A program made the position numbers and the translations under genes. A model generated the notes under the pieces. That model ran no database searches, was not told the DNA's origin, and was given only the letters and a program-made list of their open reading frames with translations. From Buxus sempervirens (lineage: Eukaryota > Streptophyta > Magnoliopsida > Buxales > Buxaceae): a stretch of 64,000 nt of DNA. Below are positions 54,042-63,940 of the stretch, in pieces (the first letter of the stretch is position 1; each line of letters begins with the position of its first letter). The DNA lies in the NCBI GenBank assembly GCA_947561395.2, contig OX387193.1, forward strand, positions 31,750,755 to 31,814,754, given 5' to 3'.

Positions 54042-54307
54042 TGTGAGGATTGCGCGCTTTTATTCCCATATACGCCTTTCCTGTCAAAGATCCTTTTTCA
54101 AATTTTTTTTTTTTTTTTTTTTTACGGAAGGAGCACTGTAATTAATTCGCTTTTGTTGATCTAAAAGGAAACGAAATCTACTCACAGCTAGCGTTAGGTG
54201 GGACCCACGCGATGCGAACGCTTCAGAACAGCAAAAAAATACGGCAAATGATTCGTTTATTAAATTGTAATGCAAAGGTGTCGCTGCGTTTGGCAAAAGA
54301 GTGGACG

Positions 54308-54426
54308 GGGGTGCAACACGATGACTTCCCAGGAGGTCACCCATCCTAGTACTACTCTCGCCCAAGCACGCTTAACTTCGGAGTTCTGATGGGATCCGGT
54401 GCACTAGTGCTGGTATGATCGCACCC
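54308..54426 (-). rRNA. 5S rRNA: 5S ribosomal RNA gene, copy 142
   Basis: Copy 142 has a private C105A. 3' spacer class I, 266 bp. Confidence 0.97.
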
Positions 54427-54690
54427 TGTGAGGATTGCGCGCTTTTATTCCCATATACGCCTTTCCTGTCAAAGATCCTTTTTCCAATTTTTTTTTTTTT
54501 TTTTTTACGGAAGGAGCACTGTAATGAATTCGCTTTTGTTGATCTAAAAGGAAACGAAATCTACTGACAGCGAGCGTTACTTGGGACCCACGCGATGCGA
54601 ACGCTTCAGAACAGCAAAAAAATACGGCAAATGATTCGTTTATTAAATTGTAATGCAAAGGTGTCGCTGCGTTTGGCAAAAGAGTGGACG

Positions 54691-54809
54691 GGGGTGCAAC
54701 ACGAGGACTTCCCAGGAGGTCACCCATCCTAGTACTACTCTCGCCCAAGCACGCTTAACTTCGGAGTTCTGATGGGATCCGGTGCACTAGTGCTGGTATG
54801 ATCGCACCC
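54691..54809 (-). rRNA. 5S rRNA: 5S ribosomal RNA gene, copy 143
   Basis: Copy 143 is consensus. 3' spacer class II, 264 bp, but with the ccaat A-tract leader usual for class I, so it is a mosaic. Confidence 0.98.
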
Positions 54810-55073
54810 TGTGAGGATTGCGCGCTTTTATTCCCATATACGCCTTTCCTGTCAAAGATCCTTTTTCGAATTTTTTTTTTTTTTTTTTTACGGAAGGAGC
54901 ACTGTAATTAATTCGCTTTTGTTGATCTAAAAGGAAACGAAATCTACTCACAGCTAGCGTTAGGTGGGACCCACGCGATGCGAACGCTTCAGAACAGCAA
55001 AAAAATACGGCAAATGATTCGTTTATTAAATTGTAATGCAAAGGTGTCGCTGCGTTTGGCAAAAGAGTGGACG

Positions 55074-55192
55074 GGGGTGCAACACGAGGACTTCCCAGGA
55101 GGTCACCCATCCTAGTACTACTCTCGCCCAAGCACGCTTAACTTCGGAGTTCTGATGGGATCCGGTGCACTAGTGCTGGTATGATCGCACCC
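55074..55192 (-). rRNA. 5S rRNA: 5S ribosomal RNA gene, copy 144
   Basis: Copy 144 is consensus. 3' spacer class I, 264 bp, with a private cgaat leader. Confidence 0.98.
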
Positions 55193-55456
55193 TGTGAGGA
55201 TTGCGCGCTTTTATTCCCATATACGCCTTTCCTGTCAAAGATCCTTTTTCCAATTTTTTTTTTTTTTTTTTTACGGAAGGAGCACTGTAATTAATTCGCT
55301 TTTGTTGATCTAAAAGGAAACGAAATCTACTCACAGCTAGCGTTAGGTGGGACCCACGCGATGCGAACGCTTCAGAACAGCAAAAAAATACGGCAAATGA
55401 TTCGTTTATTAAATTGTAATGCAAAGGTGTCGCTGCGTTTGGCAAAAGAGTGGACG

Positions 55457-55575
55457 GGGGTGCAACACGAGGACTTCCCAGGAGGTCACCCATCCTAGTA
55501 CTACTCTCGCCCAAGCACGCTTAACTTCGGAGTTCTGATGGGATCCGGTGCACTAGTGCTGGTATGATCGCACCC
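55457..55575 (-). rRNA. 5S rRNA: 5S ribosomal RNA gene, copy 145
   Basis: Copy 145 is consensus. 3' spacer class I, 264 bp; the only place where two class I units are adjacent within the alternating stretch. Confidence 0.98.
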
Positions 55576-55845
55576 TGTGAGGATTGCGCGCTTTTATTCC
55601 CATATACGCCTTTCCTGTCAAAGATCCTTTTTCCTCTTTTTTTTTTTTTTTTTTTTTTTTTACGGTAGGAGCACTGTAATGAATTCGCTTTTGTTGATCT
55701 AAAAGGAAACGAAATCTACTGACAGCGAGCGTTACTTGGGACCCACGCGATGCGAACGCTTCAGAACAGCAAAAAAATACGGCAAATGATTCGTTTATTA
55801 AATTGTAATGCAAAGGTGTCGCTGCGTTTGGCAAAAGAGTGGACG

Positions 55846-55964
55846 GGGGTGCAACACGAGGACTTCCCAGGAGGTCACCCATCCTAGTACTACTCTCGCC
55901 CAAGCACGCTTACCTTCGGAGTTCTGATGGGATCCGGTGCACTAGTGCTGGTATGATCGCACCC
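55846..55964 (-). rRNA. 5S rRNA: 5S ribosomal RNA gene, copy 146
   Basis: Copy 146 has a private T52G inside the A box. 3' spacer class II, 270 bp. Confidence 0.97.
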
Positions 55965-56229
55965 TGTGAGGATTGCGCGCTTTTATTCCCATATACGCCT
56001 TTCCTGTCAAAGATCCTTTTTCCAATTTTTTTTTTTTTTTTTTTTACGGAAGGAGCACTGTAATTAATTCGCTTTTGTTGATCTAAAAGGAAACGAAATC
56101 TACTCACAGCTAGCGTTAGGTGGGACCCACGCGATGCGAACGCTTCAGAACAGCAAAAAAATACGGCAAATGATTCGTTTATTAAATTGTAATGCAAAGG
56201 TGTCGCTGCGTTTGGCAAAAGAGTGGACG

Positions 56230-56348
56230 GGGGTGCAACACGAGGACTTCCCAGGAGGTCACCCATCCTAGTACTACTCTCGCCCAAGCACGCTTAACTT
56301 CGGAGTTCTGATGGGATCCGGTGCACTAGTGCTGGTATGATCGCACCC
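56230..56348 (-). rRNA. 5S rRNA: 5S ribosomal RNA gene, copy 147
   Basis: Copy 147 is consensus. 3' spacer class I, 265 bp. Confidence 0.98.
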
Positions 56349-56617
56349 TGTGAGGATTGCGCGCTTTTATTCCCATATACGCCTTTCTTGTCAAAGATCC
56401 TTTTTCCTCTTTTTTTTTTTTTTTTTTTTTTTTACGGAAGGAGCACTGTAATGAATTCGCTTTTGTTGATCTAAAAGGAAACGAAATCTACTGACAGCGA
56501 GCATTACTTGGGACCCACGCGATGCGAACGCTTCAGAACAGCAAAAAAATACGGCAAATGATTCGTTTATTAAATTGTAATGCAAAGGTGTCGCTGCGTT
56601 TGGCAAAAGAGTGGACG

Positions 56618-56736
56618 GGGGTGCAACACGAGGACTTCCCAGGAGGTCACCCATCCTAGTACTACTCTCGCCCAAGCACGCTTAACTTCGGAGTTCTGAT
56701 GGGATCCGGTGCACTAGTGCTGGTATGATCGCACCC
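56618..56736 (-). rRNA. 5S rRNA: 5S ribosomal RNA gene, copy 148
   Basis: Copy 148 is consensus. 3' spacer class II, 269 bp, with a private gcgagcattac. Confidence 0.98.
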
Positions 56737-57005
56737 TGTGAGGATTGCGCGCTTTTATTCCCATATACGCCTTTCCTGTCAAAGATCCTTTTTCCAATTT
56801 TTTTTTTTTTTTTTTTTTTTTACGGAAGGAGCACTGTAATTAATTCGCTTTTGTTGATCTAAAAGGAAACGAAATCTACTCACAGCTAGCGTTAGGTGGG
56901 ACCCACGCGATGCGAACGCTTCAGAACAGCAAAAAAATACGGCAAATGATTCGTTTATTAAATTGTAATGCAAAGGTGTCGCTGCGTTTGGCAAAAGAGT
57001 GGACG

Positions 57006-57124
57006 GGGGTGCAACACGAGGACTTCCCAGGAGGTCACCCATCCTAGTACTACTCTCGCCCAAGCACGCTTAACTTCGGAGTTCTGATGGGATCCGGTGC
57101 ACTAGTGCTGGTATGATCGCACCC
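57006..57124 (-). rRNA. 5S rRNA: 5S ribosomal RNA gene, copy 149
   Basis: Copy 149 is consensus. 3' spacer class I, 269 bp. Confidence 0.98.
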
Positions 57125-57180
57125 TGTGAGGATTGCGCGCTTTTATTCCCATATACGCCTTTCCTGTCAAAGATCCTTTT

Positions 57181-57211
<31 letters not shown>

Positions 57212-57395
57212 ACGGAAGGAGCACTGTAATGAATTCGCTTTTGTTGATCTAAAAGGAAACGAAATCTACTGACAGCGAGCGTTACTTGGGACCCACGCGA
57301 TGCGAACGCTTCAGAACAGCAAAAAAATACGGCAAATGATTCGTTTATTAAATTGTAATGCAAAGGTGTCGCTGCGTTTGGCAAAAGAGTGGACG

Positions 57396-57514
57396 GGGGT
57401 GCAACACGAGGACTTCCCAGGAGGTCACCCATCCTAGTACTACTCTCGCCCAAGCACGCTTAACTTCGGAGTTCTGATGGGATCCGGTGCACTAGTGCTG
57501 GTATGATCGCACCC
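57396..57514 (-). rRNA. 5S rRNA: 5S ribosomal RNA gene, copy 150
   Basis: Copy 150 is consensus. 3' spacer class II, 271 bp. Confidence 0.98.
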
Positions 57515-57778
57515 TGTGAGGATTGCGCGCTTTTATTCCCATATACGCCTTTCCTGTCAAAGATCCTTTTTCCAATTTTTTTTTTTTTTTTTTTACGGAA
57601 GGAGCACTGTAATTAATTCGCTTTTGTTGATCTAAAAGGAAACGAAATCTACTCACAGCTAGCGTTAGGTGGGACCCACGCGATGCGAACGCTTCAGAAC
57701 AGCAAAAAAATACGGCAAATGATTCGTTTATTAAATTGTAATGCAAAGGTGTCGCTGCGTTTGGCAAAAGAGTGGACG

Positions 57779-57897
57779 GGGGTGCAACACGAGGACTTCC
57801 CAGGAGGTCACCCATCCTAGTACTACTCTCGCCCAAGCACGCTTAACTTCGGAGTTCTGATGGGATCCGGTGCACTAGTGCTGGTATGATCGCACCC
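57779..57897 (-). rRNA. 5S rRNA: 5S ribosomal RNA gene, copy 151
   Basis: Copy 151 is consensus. 3' spacer class I, 264 bp. Confidence 0.98.
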
Positions 57898-57953
57898 TGT
57901 GAGGATTGCGCGCTTTTATTCCCATATACGCCTTTCCTGTCAAAGATCCTTTT

Positions 57954-57986
<33 letters not shown>

Positions 57987-58170
57987 ACGGAAGGAGCACT
58001 GTAATGAATTCGCTTTTGTTGATCTAAAAGGAAACGAAATCTACTGACAGCGAGCGTTACTTGGGACCCACGCGATGCGAACGCTTCAGAACAGCAAAAA
58101 AATACGGCAAATGATTCGTTTATTAAATTGTAATGCAAAGGTGTCGCTGCGTTTGGCAAAAGAGTGGACG

Positions 58171-58289
58171 GGGGTGCAACACGAGGACTTCCCAGGAGGT
58201 CACCCATCCTAGTACTACTCTCGCCCAAGCACGCTTAACTTCGGAGTTCTGATGGGATCCGGTGCACTAGTGCTGGTATGATCGCACCC
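58171..58289 (-). rRNA. 5S rRNA: 5S ribosomal RNA gene, copy 152
   Basis: Copy 152 is consensus and ends the alternating stretch. 3' spacer class II, 273 bp. Confidence 0.98.
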
Positions 58290-58550
58290 TGTGAGGACTG
58301 CGCGCTTTTATTCCCATATACGCTTTCCCTGTCAAAGATCCTTTTTCCTATTTTTTTTTTTTTTTAACGGAAGGAGCACTGTAATTAATTCGCTTTTGTT
58401 GATCTAAAAGGAAACGAAATCTACTGACAGCGAGCGTTACGTGGGACCCACGCGATTCGAACGCTTCAGAACAGCAAAAAAATACGGCAAATGATTCGTT
58501 TATTAAATTGTAATGCAAAGGTGTCGCTGCGTTTGGCAAAAGAGTGGACG

Positions 58551-58669
58551 GGGGTGCAACACGAGGACTTCCCAGGAGGTCACCCATCCTAGTACTACTC
58601 TCGCCCAAGCACGCTTAACTTCGGAGTTCTTATGGGATCCGGTGCACTAGTGCTGGTATGATCGCACCC
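58551..58669 (-). rRNA. 5S rRNA: 5S ribosomal RNA gene, copy 153
   Basis: Copy 153 has C39A; it is the only C39A copy whose upstream spacer is class V rather than II. 3' spacer class III, 261 bp, with cgattcgaac. Confidence 0.97.
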
Positions 58670-58931
58670 TGTGAGGATTGCGCGCTTTTATTCCCATATA
58701 CGCCTTTCCTGTCAAAGATCCTTTTTCCTCTATTTTTTTTTTTTTTTACGGAAGGAGCACTGTAATGAATTCGCTTTTGTTGATCTAAAAGGAAACGAAA
58801 TCTACTGACAGCTAGCGTTAGGTGGGACCCACGCGATGCGAACGCTTCAGAACAGCAAAAAAATACGGCAAATGATTCGTTTATTAAATTGTAATGCAAA
58901 GGTGTCGCTGCGTTTGGCAAAAGAGTGGACG

Positions 58932-59050
58932 GGGGTGCAACACGAGGACTTCCCAGGAGGTCACCCATCCTAGTACTACTCTCGCCCAAGCACGCTTAAC
59001 TTCGGAGTTCTGATGGGATCCGGTGCACTAGTGCTGGTATGATCGCACCC
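58932..59050 (-). rRNA. 5S rRNA: 5S ribosomal RNA gene, copy 154
   Basis: Copy 154 is consensus. 3' spacer class V, 262 bp: a class II promoter side joined to a class I gene-distal part. Confidence 0.98.
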
Positions 59051-59312
59051 TGTGAGGATTGCGCGCTTTTATTCCCATATACGCCTTTCCTGTCAAAGAT
59101 CCTTTTTCCCCTATTTTTTTTTTTTTTAACGGAAGGAGCACTGTAATGAATTCGCTTTTGTTGATCTAAAAGGAAACGAAATCTACTGACAGCGAGCGTT
59201 ACTTGGGACCCACGCGATGCGAACGCTTCAGAACAGCAAAAAAATACGGCAAATGATTCGTTTATTAAATTGTAATGCAAAGGTGTCGCTGAGTTTGGCA
59301 AAAGAGTGGACG

Positions 59313-59431
59313 GGGGTGCAACACGAGGACTTCCCAGGAGGTCACCCATCCTAGTACTACTCTCGCCCAAGCACGCTTAACTTCGGAGTTCTGATGGGAT
59401 CCGGTGCACTAGTGCTGGTATGATCGCACCC
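59313..59431 (-). rRNA. 5S rRNA: 5S ribosomal RNA gene, copy 155
   Basis: Copy 155 is consensus. 3' spacer class II, 262 bp, with ctgagtttgg. Confidence 0.98.
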
Positions 59432-59490
59432 TGTGAGGATTGCGCGCTTTTATTCCCATATACGCCTTTCCTGTCAAAGATCATTTTTCA

Positions 59491-59534
<44 letters not shown>

Positions 59535-59715
59535 GAAGGAGCACTGTAATGAATTCGCTTTTGTTGATCTAAAAGGAAACGAAATCTACTGACAGCGAGC
59601 GTTACTTGGGACCCAGGCGATGCGAACGCTTCAGAACAGCAAAAAAATACGGCAAATGATTCGTTTATTAAATTGTAATGCAAAGGTGTCGCTGCGTTTG
59701 GCAAAAGAGTGGACG

Positions 59716-59834
59716 GGGGTGCAACACGAGGACTTCCCAGGAGGTCACCCATCCTAGTACTACTCTCGCCCAAGCACGCTTAACTTCGGAGTTCTGATGG
59801 GATCCGGTGCACTAGTGCTGGTATGATCGCACCC
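59716..59834 (-). rRNA. 5S rRNA: 5S ribosomal RNA gene, copy 156
   Basis: Copy 156 is consensus. 3' spacer class II, 284 bp, with a long cat-c type A tract and private tactgaagg and cccaggcg changes. Confidence 0.98.
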
Positions 59835-60109
59835 TGTGAGGATTGCGCGCTTTTATTCCCATATACGCCTTTCCTGTCAAAGATCCTTTTTCCTCTTTTT
59901 TTCTTTTTTTTTTTTTTTTTTTTTAACGGAAGGAGCACTGTAATTAATTCGCTTTTGTTGATCTAAAAGGAAACGAAAGCTACTCACAGCTAGCGTTAGG
60001 TGGGACCCACGCGATGCGAACGCTTCAGAACAGCAAAAAAATACGGCAAATGATTCGTTTATTAAATTGTAATGCAAAGGAGTCGCTGCGTTAGGAAAAA
60101 GAGTGGACG

Positions 60110-60228
60110 GGGGTGCAACACGAGGACTTCCCAGGAGGTCACCCATCCTAGTACTACTCTCACCCAAGTACGCTTAACTTCGGAGTTCTGATGGGATCCG
60201 GTGCACTAGTGCTGGTATGATCGCACCC
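60110..60228 (-). rRNA. 5S rRNA: 5S ribosomal RNA gene, copy 157
   Basis: Copy 157 has C67T with T5 terminator plus G60A in the A box. 3' spacer class I, 275 bp. Block partner: copy 162. Confidence 0.97.
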
Positions 60229-60488
60229 TGTGAGGATTGCGCGCTTTTATTCCCATATACGCCTTTCCTGTCAAAGATCCTTTTTCCTCTTTTTTTTTTT
60301 TTTTACGGAAGGAGCACTGTAATTAATTCGCTTTTGTTGATCTAAAAGGAAACGAAATGTACTCACAGCTAGCGTTAGGTGGGACCCACGCGATGCGAAC
60401 GCTTCAGAACAGCAAAAAAATACGGCAAATGATTCATTTATTAAATTGTAATGCAAAGGTGTCGCTGCGTTTGGCAAAAGTGTGGACG

Positions 60489-60607
60489 GGAGTGCAACAC
60501 GAGGACTTCCCAGGAGGTCACCCATCCTAGTACTACTCTCGCCCAAGCACGCTTAACTTCGGAGTTCTGATGGGATCCGGTGCACTAGTGCTGGTATGAT
60601 CGCACCC
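60489..60607 (-). rRNA. 5S rRNA: 5S ribosomal RNA gene, copy 158
   Basis: Copy 158 has C117T, a G-U wobble in helix I, with the aaaagtgtgg trailer. 3' spacer class I, 260 bp, with aaatgtact. Block partner: copy 163. Confidence 0.97.
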
Positions 60608-60870
60608 TGTGAGGATTGCGCGCTTTTATTCCCATATACGCCTTTCCTGTCAAAGATCCTTTTTCCAATTTTTTTTTTTTTTTTTTACGGAAGGAGCACT
60701 GTAATTAATTCGCTTTTGTTGATCTAAAAGGAAACGAAATCTACTCACAGCTAGCGTTAGGTGGGACCCACGCGATGCGAACGCTTCAGAACAGCAAAAA
60801 AATACGGCAAATGATTCGTTTATTAAATTGTAATGCAAAGGTGTCGCTGCGTTTGGCAAAAGAGTGGACG

Positions 60871-60989
60871 GGGGTGCAACACGAGGACTTCCCAGGAGGT
60901 CACCCATCCTAGTACTACTCTCGCGCAAGCACGCTTAACTTCGGAGTTCTGATGGGATCCGGTGCACTAGTGCTGGTATGATCGCACCC
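60871..60989 (-). rRNA. 5S rRNA: 5S ribosomal RNA gene, copy 159
   Basis: Copy 159 has G65C. 3' spacer class I, 263 bp. Block partner: copy 164. Confidence 0.97.
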
Positions 60990-61252
60990 TGTGAGGATTG
61001 CGCGCTTTTATTCCCATATACGCCTTTCCTGTCAAAGATCCTTTTTCCTCTATTTTTTTTTTTTTTTTACGGAAGGAGCACTGTAATGAATTCGCTTTTG
61101 TTGATCTAAAAGGAAACGAAATCTACTGACAGCGAGCGTTACTTGGGACCCACGCGATGCGAACGCTTCAGAACAGCAAAAAAGTACGGCAAATGATTCG
61201 TTTATTAAATTGTAATGCAAAGGTGTCGCTGCGTTTGGCAAAAGAGTGGACG

Positions 61253-61371
61253 GGGGTGCAACACGAGGACTTCCCAGGAGGTCACCCATCCTAGTACTAC
61301 TCTCGCGCAAGCACGCTTAACTTCGGAGTTCTGATGGGATCCGGTGCACTAGTGCTGGTATGATCGCACCC
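61253..61371 (-). rRNA. 5S rRNA: 5S ribosomal RNA gene, copy 160
   Basis: Copy 160 has G65C. 3' spacer class II, 263 bp. Block partner: copy 165. Confidence 0.97.
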
Positions 61372-61635
61372 TGTGAGGATTGCGCGCTTTTATTCCCATA
61401 TACGCCTTTCCTGTCAAAGATCCTTTTTCCTCTATTTTTTTTTTTTTTTTTACGGAAGGAGCACTGTAATGAATTCGCTTTTGTTGATCTAAAAGGAAAC
61501 GAAATCTACTGACAGCGAGCGTTACTTGGGACCCACGCGATGCGAACGCTTCAGAACAGCAAAAAAATAGGGCAAATGATTCGTTTATTAAATTGGAATG
61601 CAAAGGTGTCGCTGAGTTTGGCAAAAGAGTGGACG

Positions 61636-61754
61636 GGGGTGCAACACGAGGACTTCCCAGGAGGTCACCCATCCTAGTACTACTCTCGCGCAAGCACGCT
61701 TAACTTCGGAGTTCTGATGGGATCCGGTGCACTAGTGCTGGTATGATCGCACCC
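61636..61754 (-). rRNA. 5S rRNA: 5S ribosomal RNA gene, copy 161
   Basis: Copy 161 has G65C. 3' spacer class II, 264 bp, with aaattggaatg and ctgagtttgg, as in copies 133 and 167. Confidence 0.97.
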
Positions 61755-62029
61755 TGTGAGGATTGCGCGCTTTTATTCCCATATACGCCTTTCCTGTCAA
61801 AGATCCTTTTTCCTCTTTTTTTCTTTTTTTTTTTTTTTTTTTTTAACGGAAGGAGCACTGTAATTAATTCGCTTTTGTTGATCTAAAAGGAAACGAAAGC
61901 TACTCACAGCTAGCGTTAGGTGGGACCCACGCGATGCGAACGCTTCAGAACAGCAAAAAAATACGGCAAATGATTCGTTTATTAAATTGTAATGCAAAGG
62001 AGTCGCTGCGTTAGGAAAAAGAGTGGACG

Positions 62030-62148
62030 GGGGTGCAACACGAGGACTTCCCAGGAGGTCACCCATCCTAGTACTACTCTCACCCAAGTACGCTTAACTT
62101 CGGAGTTCTGATGGGATCCGGTGCACTAGTGCTGGTATGATCGCACCC
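62030..62148 (-). rRNA. 5S rRNA: 5S ribosomal RNA gene, copy 162
   Basis: Copy 162 has C67T with T5 terminator plus G60A. 3' spacer class I, 275 bp. Confidence 0.97.
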
Positions 62149-62408
62149 TGTGAGGATTGCGCGCTTTTATTCCCATATACGCCTTTCCTGTCAAAGATCC
62201 TTTTTCCTCTTTTTTTTTTTTTTTACGGAAGGAGCACTGTAATTAATTCGCTTTTGTTGATCTAAAAGGAAACGAAATGTACTCACAGCTAGCGTTAGGT
62301 GGGACCCACGCGATGCGAACGCTTCAGAACAGCAAAAAAATACGGCAAATGATTCATTTATTAAATTGTAATGCAAAGGTGTCGCTGCGTTTGGCAAAAG
62401 TGTGGACG

Positions 62409-62527
62409 GGAGTGCAACACGAGGACTTCCCAGGAGGTCACCCATCCTAGTACTACTCTCGCCCAAGCACGCTTAACTTCGGAGTTCTGATGGGATCCGG
62501 TGCACTAGTGCTGGTATGATCGCACCC
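62409..62527 (-). rRNA. 5S rRNA: 5S ribosomal RNA gene, copy 163
   Basis: Copy 163 has C117T. 3' spacer class I, 260 bp. Confidence 0.97.
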
Positions 62528-62790
62528 TGTGAGGATTGCGCGCTTTTATTCCCATATACGCCTTTCCTGTCAAAGATCCTTTTTCCAATTTTTTTTTTTT
62601 TTTTTTACGGAAGGAGCACTGTAATTAATTCGCTTTTGTTGATCTAAAAGGAAACGAAATCTACTCACAGCTAGCGTTAGGTGGGACCCACGCGATGCGA
62701 ACGCTTCAGAACAGCAAAAAAATACGGCAAATGATTCGTTTATTAAATTGTAATGCAAAGGTGTCGCTGCGTTTGGCAAAAGAGTGGACG

Positions 62791-62909
62791 GGGGTGCAAC
62801 ACGAGGACTTCCCAGGAGGTCACCCATCCTAGTACTACTCTCGCGCAAGCACGCTTAACTTCGGAGTTCTGATGGGATCCGGTGCACTAGTGCTGGTATG
62901 ATCGCACCC
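62791..62909 (-). rRNA. 5S rRNA: 5S ribosomal RNA gene, copy 164
   Basis: Copy 164 has G65C. 3' spacer class I, 263 bp. Confidence 0.97.
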
Positions 62910-63175
62910 TGTGAGGATTGCGCGCTTTTATTCCCATATACGCCTTTCCTGTCAAAGATCCTTTTTCCTCTATTTTTTTTTTTTTTTTTTTACGGAAGGA
63001 GCACTGTAATGAATTCGCTTTTGTTGATCTAAAAGGAAACGAAATCTACTGACAGCGAGCGTTACTTGGGACCCACGCGATGCGAACGCTTCAGAACAGC
63101 AAAAAAGTACGGCAAATGATTCGTTTATTAAATTGTAATGCAAAGGTGTCGCTGCGTTTGGCAAAAGAGTGGACG

Positions 63176-63294
63176 GGGGTGCAACACGAGGACTTCCCAG
63201 GAGGTCACCCATCCTAGTACTACTCTCGCGCAAGCACGCTTAACTTCGGAGTTCTGATGGGATCCGGTGCACTAGTGCTGGTATGATCGCACCC
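63176..63294 (-). rRNA. 5S rRNA: 5S ribosomal RNA gene, copy 165
   Basis: Copy 165 has G65C. 3' spacer class II, 266 bp, three bases longer in the A tract than partner copy 160. Confidence 0.97.
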
Positions 63295-63559
63295 TGTGAG
63301 GATTGCGCGCTTTTATTCCCATATACGCCTTTCCTGTCAAAGATCCTTTTTCCTCTATTTTTTTTTTTTTTTTTTACGGAAGGAGCACTGTAATGAATTC
63401 GCTTTTGTTGATCTAAAAGGAAACGAAATCTACTGACAGCGAGCGTTACTTGGGACCCACGCGATGCGAACGCTTCAGAACAGCAAAAAAGTACGGCAAA
63501 TGATTCGTTTATTAAATTGTAATGCAAAGGTGTCGTTGCGTTTGGCAAAAGAGTGGACG

Positions 63560-63678
63560 GGGGTACAACACGAGGACTTCCCAGGAGGTCACCCATCCTA
63601 GTACTACTCTCGCCCAAGCACGCTTAACTTCGGAGTTCTGATGGGATCCGGTGCACTAGTGCTGGTATGATCGCACCC
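63560..63678 (-). rRNA. 5S rRNA: 5S ribosomal RNA gene, copy 166
   Basis: Copy 166 has C114T and a class II 3' spacer (265 bp) with a private gtgtcgttgcg. It does not match copy 161, its positional partner in the block. Confidence 0.97.
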
Positions 63679-63940
63679 TGTGAGGATTGCGCGCTTTTAT
63701 TCCCATATACGCCTTTCCTGTCAAAGATACTTTTTCCTCTTTTTTTTTTTTTTTTTACGGAAGGAGCACTGTAATTAATTCGCTTTTGTTGATCTAAAAG
63801 GAAACGAAATCTACTCACAGCTAGCGTTAGGTGGGACCCACGCGATGCGAACGCTTCAGAAGAGCAAAAAAATACGGCAAATGATTCGTTTATTAAATTG
63901 GAATGCAAAGGTGTCGCTGAGTTTGGCAAAAGAGTGGACG

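Larger units (their letters stand above)
53263..58289 (-). repeat. Region of alternating class I and class II units
   Basis: Units 140-152 run I, II, I, II, I, I, II, I, II, I, II, I, II. Nearly all genes here are consensus. Outside 144/145 the pattern is a two-unit repeat of about 775 bp. Confidence 0.85.
59835..63294 (-). repeat. Duplicated 4-unit block (units 157-160 and 162-165)
   Basis: Units 157-160 (59835..61371) and 162-165 (61755..63294) both run C67T+G60A, C117T, G65C, G65C, at an offset of 1920-1923 bp. Unit 161 differs from its positional partner 166, so the repeat ends there. Confidence 0.92.
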
